Positions 24,538 through 35,100 of a stretch of 64,000 bases of DNA are shown one piece after another. The translations under genes were made by a program, and so were the position numbers. The DNA lies in NCBI GenBank assembly GCA_036362985.1, contig JAYGXS010000003.1:76957738-77021737 (forward strand), read 5' to 3'. The stretch is from Ligula intestinalis (taxonomy: Eukaryota; Platyhelminthes; Cestoda; Diphyllobothriidea; Diphyllobothriidae). Numbering within the stretch: the stretch's first letter is position 1; every line of letters begins with the position of its first letter. The notes below the pieces were generated by a model. That model was not told where the DNA came from and made no database searches. It worked only from the letters and a program-made list of their open reading frames with translations.

Positions 24538-24616
24538 CATTCGTAGTTCAAGTAGGTAGAGAGTTAGCTTGGGTAAAAAGGCCTCCCTCCTATGCGGGTC
24601 CGAATCATACCGAGTG
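24538..24616 (+). repeat. tRNA-like segment of S2, right arm (more decayed)
   Basis: Same 79-nt length as the left arm. The acceptor CATTCG pairs with CGAGTG (one wobble). The T arm is damaged (gcgggtccgaatcatac), so this is the more decayed of the two. Confidence 0.6.
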
Positions 24617-24984
24617 CCGCGAGTTTTTTCACAATTGGGTCAGCTTAATTACTGTGTTGTCTACAGTTTCCGGCGTAGGTTCCAGCCTATCCAGCTACTC
24701 AATTCTTTTCTAATTTATTTCAAATTCCGTAGCGTCAATAGTATACCCGCGTAATAGAACGTTCTGCAAATGAGCATTTACTAGTATATAAGTGTCAGTT
24801 TACGTTGAATTACCATACCTCTGGTACAAATGCTGGATAACAGCTCGAAAATATGATTTAAATATTCAACCTTGCTCAATAACGCAGTAACAGCGCATGG
24901 TTGGATTCGTCGGTGGGTCTTTTAGGTGCTATGTGCATTTTAAGTGAACCATTCAGTTTCACGTATGACCTTGCCCCAACAAGC

Positions 24985-25065
24985 TCTTTCGAGTTACGGG
25001 GATTGCATATCTGACTGATGAAGGCTAGCACACCAGAAACCATGACCTGCACTTTCAGCTCTTAG
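24985..25065 (+). repeat. S1 SINE fragment
   Basis: The blocks ttcgagttacggggattgca and tgactgatgaaggct, then caccagaaaccatgacc, match the S1 body. Confidence 0.5.
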
Positions 25066-27153
25066 GCGCAAGCGGGGGGAGGGAGGATGTATGCTTCCCA
25101 TTTTACCACATCAGTACGCGTCCCCTTAAAGTTAACTAACATTGTCTTCCAATGAAATGGACTTGCGTTTGACCAGTAGTAGTTTTATGGTTATGAAAAA
25201 CGCGGTGAAAGGATTCAGAAGACAAAGAGGACTGTTTGCAAAGTCAAAAGTCCTCAGGTTAAAGAACACAATCTAGTGCGTACAGAAGAACCTAGTACAA
25301 GCTCCGAGCTTGGCATGACCAACGCTCGATTAACTCATGTCTGCCTCCCATTTCCCTTTCTTCCTTCTCCCGCCCTCGCACGGCTCCTATTTTCCTCATT
25401 GCTGCTTAACTGACTGTTTCTTTTAGCCCCCCTCTCACCTTTATTCACTCGTCTGTTTTAATGCCTCGTTTTTCACATCACACTCTATGCACTGTCCGCT
25501 TTCAACAGAACTGTGATCCCATCTTTTGTCGCCTTCAAAAGACCTTCTCAGCGGTACATGAAAGAGAGGGGAGGTATAGGGAAGAAAGGAAATCAAATAG
25601 ACAGGCCCTGTACTGAAGCGCCACAGATAGCCTCAGTCAGACCATCTAAAGACACATTTCGCAGTGAATGCAGCTCGTTTTTTAAAATTTTACATGTGGA
25701 TGAAGATGCAAGTGCGTAGGATCTCCATGGTGACAGCTGGCTGCTCGACCCGCCAAAACTTACAAGAACAGAAAATAGCCTGTCATACGCAGAAGGCAGG
25801 CATAGGCTGACAGCTCTCACCATCTCTACGTGCATTCAATCGCTGCCTTGCTCCCGTAAAGCAGGTTATATTAGTGGCATGAGTCGGCGTTTATCCTAAA
25901 GAAGAAGGGTATACCTCACGGCATGGCTAAGAAGGGACTAAGTTAAGAACACGAACAGCGCTATTCTTGCACAGTTAGTTTACTCCAGGAATAGCGTGGA
26001 CCCCAACGCTTTTCCCGTGTGATTTATAAGGTCTCACCAAACCGCCCTAAGTCTTTGTCTGTTAAAAAACAAAGCGACTGCCATCGAGATGAGGAAGCCG
26101 GTCATTTGTGCACAAAAAAGCCTCGTTCAAGTCCCGAAGTTACCGTGTTCAATAGTTGGTTAAGTGCATGGATTTCTCCACGCCTCTCCACGCCCCTTGG
26201 CACGGATCTACCTAATTCTCGTTGTCTCATAATAAAGCTTATCTTATTACCTCATCTTCTATTCCCACACGATAATTGTGACCGTTAATTTATTTCTGTT
26301 AAAACTTGTGCGTTCTGACTGGCAACGCGTTCCCATATAAACGGACAAGTTCATTGCGAATAATACGCATAAGTTAGCCAATAAAACCTAAGGACTGATG
26401 AGTAAATTTTACCGTTAGGAACGAGCACTCCCTCTAGATATGAAAAAATCTTACGATATTTGTTTTCTTGCATTGGTTTTTGGAAAGATTACTGAGATAT
26501 AAAAAACATATTCCTTTATAGTACTGGTGATCGTCATTTACTGATAGCGGATCTTCAGGGGATAATTAAACACCCAGGGTTTCTAGTGTTTTTTTTATAG
26601 CGGTCACTATTCACTCTGAATTTCAGATTACGCAAAGTGTATAGCCGACGAGCCACCACGAGGGAAGTTAACGGGAATTAATTGTTTCTTGTGCCCCTCT
26701 TCATTGTCCGGCCATTTGCACCCCTAGCTTACAGCGTCATCTGGACTAAATGCCTAACATTCGGCTTAACAGTACTGTCGCTTCCAGAACCTTTTGGGAG
26801 ACGCGGGGATTTTTTGCTGACTAGGTTCATTCAGCCGTGACCTGTTCTGCCACACCGATGCAGGTGGGTGACATTTTCCCCATTTCCTCAAGTCCTTTAG
26901 CAGGAATAAGATTTTGACAGACAACCACGGACCTAACCAATAGAAATGTAACCTTTCCAATATCCTCTTACCCCCTAATTTGCTCCACCAATCAACGCCT
27001 AGCGTCGTAGCGAGCACTGCGATCTGCCAACAGACTGACCAATAAGGTGGCTGTGCGCGTTCTCGCCGCACGCATACCCGACAAATTGTTTATTCTGGTT
27101 TGCCAGCCGCCGCCTCTCCAACCCCGACAGTAGCGCTGTCTTTGGGCTAGCAC
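25066..27153. other. non-coding stretch upstream of the forkhead gene
   Basis: No frame resembles a protein. CCAAT-type pentamers occur near 26,937-26,942 (aaccaataga) and 27,037-27,043 (gaccaatag-like). This is candidate 5'-flanking or 5'-UTR sequence of the forkhead gene, but no transcription start can be placed. Confidence 0.4.
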
Positions 27154-27446
27154 TGTTTACACGATTAGTGTAAACTATTCGACGCCAAGACTCATAGCGC
27201 TGGTCGCGTGCCCGGTGAAAGAGAATTCCCAAAGTTTACTTTACACAATCAGTAACCTTACACAAAATCAAAGAGGCCGTGCTGGCGTGCTGTGCGTGCG
27301 TGTGTGTATACATTTGCCTTGTTTACACTTAGCCCACCGGTTCCCGTTGCTGCGAGCGCGCGGAAGCTTGTTTATCAAAACCTCCTGTCTCACCTCCTCC
27401 CTTGAACACGCGCACCGAGGTTTAGCAACCACCCATCAAGTAAACA
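27154..27446. promoter_or_regulatory. cluster of forkhead-type binding sites upstream of the FoxF-like gene
   Basis: GTTTAC or GTAAAC cores occur at 27,155, 27,170, 27,234, 27,321 and 27,440, with a TGTTTAT at 27,369. The first two form a perfect 8-bp inverted repeat, GTTTACAC-GATTA-GTGTAAAC (27,155-27,175). GTAAACA/TGTTTAC is the core recognised by forkhead proteins. The cluster ends about 190 bp before the first ATG of the FoxF-like frame, which suggests autoregulation or control by another Fox protein. Whether the region is promoter or 5'-UTR is unknown. Confidence 0.5.
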
Positions 27447-27582
27447 AGTGACCTTTAAACAAAAGAGCAAAAGTACCCTCAGGAAGACAGCAGCAGGAGC
27501 CGAACCCCACGCTACAGTTTATACACGTACGGCGCCCGCGTCCGCCCACCCCCCGCGCAGGCTGCTTCCTTCCCGATCCACC

Positions 27583-27612
27583 GCCGCCGCCGCCGCCGCT
27601 GCCACCGCCGCC
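27583..27612 (+). repeat. CCG-rich trinucleotide tract before the first ATG
   Basis: An array of CCG with a few variants immediately upstream of the FoxF ATG. Read in the downstream frame it would encode alanine. That frame has no ATG before 27,634, so the tract is probably 5'-UTR unless an upstream exon supplies a start. Confidence 0.7.
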
Positions 27613-27633
27613 CGCCCGTCCGATTCCACCCAC

Positions 27634-29134
27634 ATGGCGGAGGGCGAATACATGTCGGCCGAGGCGCAGCAGCAGCAGCAGCTCCATGTTTATTCTGTTG
27701 ATCGACCTCACGGCATAAGAAACTCTCTCGCGTTTCAGTCAGTTACTTCTGCTGCCACCTCGGCTGATCTGCATCCAGGCGCTGCAGCTGCCGCGGCCGC
27801 TGCTGCCACCGCTGCTGCAGCCGCAAGCGCATTCTTTCCCCTGCCTTATCGATCCTCCCAGTTCACCTCCTCTCCTCATGCCTTCCACAACGGCGCCGCT
27901 CATCCAACTTCCGACTTCGAAGATCAGCCCGCCCTGTTGTCGGCTGCGTCTCTTCACTGCAACCCGCCAGCGCAACCCTGGGGAGAGACGCCACAGCAGG
28001 CCTTCGGTCAGGAGCAAGGTGACGTTTTCGCGACAAGTCAGCAGGAGAACCTTCCACGTGCTGCCTCCACGAACGGCGCGGATCAGCGGTTCCTTAAGGT
28101 CCTCCCAAACGCATCCTGCTGTTGGGCCGGCAGCGAGAACCAAGAGGAGGCGGAGAATGTCGGATACCACCACCAACACCACCAGCCACTGGCATGGGGT
28201 TACGAGGAACCGGTGGGCAAGCTTCCGCACTACCTCGAGCAGTACATTCTCGGTGCTCCCTTCCGCAATGCTGTTCCAGTGCCTCCACATTCTCCCTCCT
28301 CCTCATCGTCCGTTCCCGCCTCCTATTTCTCCACACCTGCCTCGCTGCACCCGTCGGATCAATTTCCAAAGGCCTTTGAGAACACCAACCCGTCATTCCC
28401 GCTTCCTGGTCCGCATTTTCTGGTCGGCGATCGGGCTTTCGCCTGCGGACAGTGTGATGTCCTCACTTCCGCTGTTGCTGGTGGTGAGTCTTACCTACAG
28501 CCGGGTGAGAGAGTCAGTTTCGAGGGTATCCCAGCCATCTCGCAGCTCACCGCCACCTCGCCAAGCCAACAGCACTATGGCATGCAGAACACAAGCGCGA
28601 CCGAATCCTCCAGCGAGCCTTGTCTGGCCAACCTCTCGACTGGCGAGAGCACCCTCTCGGCAAATCCCTGCACCCTGGAGGGACGAGCCAGTGGCGACAG
28701 TATCCACTCTCCCGTAGCGTCCTCATCCTCGATGGCCTCCTGCCCGGAGGTTAAGTCGGTACAGGCACCGGTGGGTCTACTAACTGACTTCTACACCGCC
28801 ACCCACGGAACGGACATGACCAGCCTGTCGCAGCATCACCAGCCTCAGTACCCCCCGGAGGCTATCGACGGTGCGGACAAACGCAGTATGCACGAAGCGA
28901 CTAGTGCTCAGGGAATTCAGTTGCTACCTACTGGCTGTCTGGCCGAGAGAGAGGATGCGATGGAAACTGGAGACGGTAGACTGCGGCGAGATGAAGAGGG
29001 GGACATCGATAGAGGAGCAGGAGTAAGAGAACGGGACTCTGACGGCGCACTCACACCTCAGGATTCGCAGTTGGAGGACTCAAAGGACACCGAGGATGCG
29101 GAAACTAAGAGTTCCAAGAAGGACTCAAATCCGA
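27634..29134 (+). CDS. foxF: FoxF-like exon 1, long low-complexity N-terminal region
   Basis: Start chosen at the first ATG of the open frame (27,634, cacATGg); a second in-frame ATG follows at 27,652. The frame stays open upstream to at least 27,448 without an ATG, so an extra 5' exon cannot be excluded. It encodes 500 residues plus one base: QQQQQ near residue 13, an alanine-rich block (27,778-27,831), and many Ser, Pro, His and Gln. The last 70 residues are highly charged ([35 protein letters not shown]). Donor A|GTAAGT at 29,135, phase 1. Codon choice and composition look coding throughout. No DNA-binding domain or known motif was recognised here; it could be an activation or interaction region. 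Confidence 0.8.
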
Positions 29135-32100
29135 GTAAGTAATTATCCCAATGACTAATTTTTTTTCCACTGCTGACTCTGTAACTCCGATTAAGCAATG
29201 AACATGCGGGGGGGGGGAGGAGGAGACCGCTAGCTGCCCCCGTTTCAAAGTGAAAGATCAGCTTCTGTTTCAGAAGCAGTCTCCTGTTATGACAAATCCT
29301 TTTGTGCTTTTAAGTCGATGCATTTTGTCTTTTTTGTAAGAATTACTTATGTGGAGCAGAGACCATCCGCATTACTCATGACCTTGTGTCAAGTTTCAGG
29401 GCAATGAGGCTGAAGTTTAGGGTAAAGTTCAGATTTAAGACTAGGTTTAGGCAATATCCTCCGGCCAAAACCAGCAAGAAAAAGAGTTTGTGGCTCAATG
29501 GTTAGGGTGTTTGACGCTGATCAATAGATCGCGAGTTTGAAGCTCGTGTCTGGGTATGACTGGCTGATGACAGCTAATAAGCCAGAAATGGTCATTGCAG
29601 GTTCTATTGTCTTTGTCGGCAATACTATCTGGCTACGCTTAGTGTAAACGGCAAGATTGGGGTTGAGGCCAGGTTTAAGGCTACGGTTTAGGGTAAAATA
29701 AGGGTAAAGACAAGGGAATACTTACTCCTACTCTGCAACAACGCTCACGACCACCTCTATTACCGGGGTAGGACCCCCTATTCCCATCTCTTGTTTAGGG
29801 GGCCATACAAGTAGTCCCTACCTCTTTTCTTCAGTCAATCAGACATTATGGGAGAACATTGAGTAAAAAAACCACCAGCTCAAATGTCGAGTAGAGGGAG
29901 TGGTCGTTGATCATACGGCAGTACTTGTATACTCCCGGCGTGAGGCGCCCAACCAAGATTAGGTGATAAATGCCACTCAGATATGGGCAACTGATACTTC
30001 ATCTATTGCTGTTTCACGTAATATAATGACGGATAAATATTGTCGTCTAAAATCACCCGTATTATAAGTAGTCTGGAGTAGTATTTCACGAGTTGGGATT
30101 ACATTTAACTGTCCCTTGATCAATCATTCCACATGACGATCCCCTATTTGTAAATATATTGTCTCGAGAGATTAAGAACACGCATCTGTTGCCTAGATAT
30201 ATTTTTGTCTGCAAAAAGGCATACTATATAAATTCGCCAAAATCCACGAGACCGGCATTTGCTTAATGAGCAAACGCTGGCTTAGCCCACATTTCGCTGA
30301 TTGATCCACGTGATCTACCGTCTTCATTTCATTCCTTGATAAGGTAAAATGAACGTTTAGCTGCAGGCAACTAATCTTATAGTTCACCTTCGTTTTTAGA
30401 TGCCAACCCAACGCGGTTTTCACCGTTCAATCATTCCTTTTTCTAGCCTTTTACAGTGTGCCCAACTGGTATTCTGTTCCGGCGCTGACTTGTATTGTAT
30501 TGGTCGTTAACGACACATCCGCTACTAGTCTGATTTCTACCTTGTCTGTTTCGTATGAAATTTTACGATGAAATACGATTCCATCGTTAGATATTTTGCA
30601 TGTGGAGCTTGGAAAGTTAATTAAATCGAGACACTTATCGACTCGCCGCCATGGCCTGCGTCTCGCCCCAGGAAAGTATCCAGTTATTCCTGGGCTAGGA
30701 TTAAGTTGAGGGCACCCAGGTGAAGGAGAACGGGTGGCTCTGATCTTAATTCCACACAAGACTGCATCTTGTTGACCAAGATCATATCAGTGACTTTTGG
30801 AAGCATACTGCGCACCAAGTCAAAATTAAGAAACGTCAGGCGATCGAGTCGTCTTCTCAAATATGAGTATAATCCGTTTTAAAACTGTACATCTACCGGG
30901 GAATGCCGCGAGGTCTACTTGATGCGGGAATCGTCCTAAAATTGCGCCAACCCACGAGCGAAAGTCAGTGAAACATGTTATCCAGGTGCTGTGGAGATTC
31001 TAGTTAAACCGTGCTCATAAATGTATCGTCTTTTTACTAACTGCCCCCGTCTTCCATAACTGTTTTGTAGATGGCACCAGAAGGGCAGAAAAGCCGCCCT
31101 ACTCCTACATCGCGCTGATTGCCATGGCGATCCAGGCATCTCCCACCAAACGTTGCACTCTCAGTGAGATCTACCAGTTTCTGCACTCAAAATTCACCTT
31201 TTTCCGCGGTGCCTACACCGGCTGGAAGAACTCCGTGCGACATAATCTCTCCCTGAACGAGGTCTTCATAAAGCTTCCCAAAGGTGAGTCCCGCTCTCCC
31301 CCCTATCACTTGCTCCTAACACAGCTTATTTGTTCTGGCTTGAGGGTTAAAGGTTTAGTCAGTCAGAGTGACGTTGTCATGCCATCTGATTCAGCCTGGC
31401 GTGAGCAGCCGTTCGCGAAGTGCGAACTCGTGTTACTGTCCGGAAGCGTAGATACCGCGTGGGCGAAACTCGATTTGTGCGCGGCCAGGCGGATTAAAGC
31501 GGCGTTGGCCTTGGCGGTGGCCGCGAAGGGAGTTTGTTTATGTGGACTCACCACGAGTTCAGTAATCCGCTGGCTGACCGGAAGTTGGAGCCTATCAATA
31601 CTTGTGAAAACAGTGAAAACGCTCTGGTTGCTAGCGTCTCCGAAAACGGGGGTGGGGGAAGGGAGAAGGTCCTGTGGATGGCAAACAGAAACCTGCAGAA
31701 TCTGTAGTACCGCGCTGACAATATTCTCCCATGCCTATAGCCACTAAAAGGAGCCTATTCTTCTTTTTCGTCTTCTACTCTAATCTAATCTACTACTTCT
31801 CCAATCACAGTCATTATCATTACCCTTACTTGCACCATACGCGCTACAATATTACTGGCATCCCTTTTCCTATTTCTGAACCACCCTGCTTCTGCTAATG
31901 TCTAAGATGTCGATGTTAAATACCTACAAAAAACGTTGTACAGCAGCCATTCGTTTGGAAGTCCACCGTCCATGAGTCAAGCTTCCTAATATTTCTACAG
32001 CTACCGGTATCGTTCGATGCACGGTTGTGTTTAGCCTGGTAACTTTCGCAGTAATCTTCACGCTCTGGTCACAACTTACTGCAAAAACATCTGGGCAGGT

Positions 32101-35100
32101 TATTGTTTAGTCAGCTACAGTAAAGAAGTTTCATTAGAAGTTTGTTTGGGAGGGGGGAGGTTTATTTTGAAATGAATTTACTGAACATTTGCCCGGAAAA
32201 CTGTTTACTGAGCATGTGTTAGCTTTCTACGCATACTTTTTAAACGTGTAAATTCGTATAGTTATGGGATCAACGAGGAACTGTGAGTAATTAGAGGAAT
32301 TCAATAATGTTCATAGTCTAACACAAGTTTGTGAGGAATGGGGGGATAAATATAGTCACCCAATGTAAATCTAGTCAAAAATTTATGGCGAAGAGAGGGT
32401 TCAGAATAAGCATGTTGGGGAAGGAATGAAAGGCGCGGAAGATTGTAAGTAGATAATAGGTTAACTAGCCTTGGGCCATGGTAAATTCAGGACCTGCATA
32501 CAGTTCTTCCCTGTGTGCAAGACTGCCTTGAGCAATCTGATTGCCTCCGCTCATGCGATTGCCAATGGACACTGTTCCAGTGATTTTAAGAGGTTCGTTG
32601 CGGCCATATAAATAATTCAGAGGACTCTATTTTGGATCCACCAAATGCTCAGATTCAACTAACTACGTGAGAATAGCGCTGTATATGCTCCTACTTTCAC
32701 AATTTCTTGGTAGTTCTTTTGATAGGCGTCAACTTGCGCGACCTATAAGCTGGTATCTTATCCCTACCATCTCCGTTATCATGCAGGTCTGTTGAAAAAT
32801 AATCAAAGTAAACATGTTTTCGCCAAATCGTCTGTTGGAAAAGCACATTATAATGGCCAGTAAGGCTTTTGTGTCTGATAAAGGCGAACACTGATTCCCC
32901 TTCTAAACCGTCTTTTTCATATATAGGCGTTGGTCGACCGGGTAAAGGACACTACTGGACCATTGACCCGACGGCAGAATTCATGTTTCAAGATGGGGCC
33001 TCTCGAAGACGCCCACGGGGTTTCCGCAGGAAGTGTCCCTCCAACAGTGTTGGCAATTCCGCCAACAGCGCCCTGTCTGGCGATGCCGTGACCGGCCTCG
33101 ACTCACCACCACCTTGCATGAACCACTTCGGACACTATCCGCACCTGACTGGTCACATGAACCCCCTGCCACTACCCCAACTCATGCTTCCAAGCCTGCG
33201 TGTCTCTTCCAATCAGGAGCAGGCCCCGATGCCATCTCCGCAAAACCAGCAACAGCACCGAAATGGAGACGCTGACGAGTTTGTGTGTCCCCCACCCACG
33301 ACAGCCTCAGAAGCGCACTATGGCACCTACTGTTGTGATGCCCAACCTCCCACCTCCGGGGTGCCTGGCTACGCCAGGAGCCCTACCAGCTTGGAGAATC
33401 AAAGGTCCAACCTTTCCAAGCCTCAGTGCTACAACCCCGAAGGTCTGCCCGACGTGGACGTGCTCATGCCGCAGAAGGAACTCAAAATGGAGGCGCAGTC
33501 ACCGGTTTCCTATGAGACGACCACCGGACGCTCCTCCGAGATGGCTCATTCAACAGCAGCTCCAGCAACCTCGCTCTACGATCTGCTCTCTTCAGTCAGT
33601 CAGTCTGGTTCCGGATGTCCGGCCTTTCAGGCCTGGAACCCAGCAGTCCTTTCAGAGGACATGAACACCTCCAACAACGGTAACCACCAGAATCAATTTG
33701 AAATCGCCCGGTCTGGCTCCTTTCCACCCGTCCTTGGCGGCGGATTTTGTATGTCCACGAATGAGGGCGATAACCACCTACACCACCAGCAGCAGCAGCA
33801 GCAATCCGGCCTGACTGAACAGACCGCATTCGAGCACCGATCACTCAGCATGCCACAGATGAGTTGGTCCTCGTCAGCGGGGCGGTTGGAGCTGGCCTGG
33901 AATCCGTCTGGTATGCCGCTGATGGATACCACCAGCGAGGCCTCGGAACGACCCGCGGGCACGACGCTGTCACCTACCTCAGTCGCCTTCCCCATAGGAC
34001 TGCCCCCGGGTCTGCACTACACTTTCGACAGTCTGATGTACGAGACCGGGGAGAAGTTGGGCTCACCCAGTCGAACCGGCGGTTCAAGCCTACTGCAGAG
34101 GATGAAGCTCAGTCCAGATGCTGCAGCTGCCGCTGCCAAAATGGCGGCGGCCGAGGAACAGAGTCCGCTGCGATTTCATGCCTCTTCATTGCATTCCGAC
34201 CAAGCTATCAGGAATCTCTCGCACCTACACTTTACAGGTAAATGAATGCATGTGCTTTGCTTGTGAGTGAGTGTTCAGGTGTGTGTGTGGCTCCGCGGAA
34301 GGAGAGGGAGATAGAATGAATGCAAATGAATAGATAGCTCTTGTCGGGAGGCAAAAGTTACATAATTACTCGCCTATGTCATTGACTTATTGTTTAGATG
34401 CATCAATAAAGCATAAGTACACGAGCGCACAACTTAATGCACTGTAGAGTTCGAGACTTTAACAGTCGCGGGAAAAAATAAAACCGAAGGCATTGGTTGG
34501 ATATCATCAGTTGAACTGATGCAACCGACAAGGTGATGCGAAGTAACAACTTCTTCGGTTTGCGCTCAGGCAAAATTGATGGACGTCCTCGTAGGCGATA
34601 TCGTTAGTGAGCTGATATTTCAAATCGTAGAAGCTTGCACTCAATGACCAACCCAGCCTAGGGTATTTCCGGGTAGGAGTTGGACTATTTAGGAAACGGC
34701 TATTCAGCTTTCTCCTTCCCCTTGTCAGAGAAAATTGACAGTGTGTACTCTCACAATGAGTTACTTAGCTGGGACTTAGATCGTGTATGGCACGCATAGA
34801 CGGATTGTTTAGCTTTGTCAGCATCTGTGCTCGCATGAGGTAGATGCTTCGAAAGTCTCTGGGGAAGCGTCAAATCCGCAAGGCACGTTGTGGATGCAAC
34901 AACATTCTTTTGGCGGTCGGTCATCGTTTCAGTTCTGCTAAAGCTGGCCTACAACCAATTAAAGTAGATGAGCTATCTCATGAACTTCTATCCGAAGTTC
35001 TGGAATTTGTTTTTATATTCGAAATGATTACTTCGGTAGAGTCGTACTATTAATTACCCTGCGGACTAATCCAAAGATATTTCAGTCACGACCGGATGCC

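Larger units (their letters stand above)
24268..24643. repeat. inverted pair of tRNA-derived units (family S2)
   Basis: Left arm about 24,268-24,384 and right arm about 24,524-24,643 are reverse complements with scattered mismatches, separated by about 139 bp. Each arm holds a 79-nt tRNA-like segment. Homology extends beyond the tRNA-like part into the outer flanks (cccaattgtga on the left, its complement on the right). The pair therefore looks like two copies of one SINE, or one unit and its inverted duplicate, rather than a pair of working tRNA genes. It could form a long hairpin if transcribed. Confidence 0.75.

Noticed and set aside
27448..27633. Upstream extension of the FoxF frame (62 more codons with an alanine run)
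   Set aside because: The frame opens with GTG and contains no ATG before 27,634; the alanine run comes from a CCG tract. It is kept only as a possible 5' exon extension.
27739..28717. Long frames antisense or in alternative frame to FoxF exon 1
   Set aside because: Shadows of the GC-rich coding frame; they lack splice continuity and domain features.
31124..31747. Open frame running through exon 2 into intron 2
   Set aside because: The part after 31,283 has no forkhead similarity, and the true domain continues exactly at 32,927.
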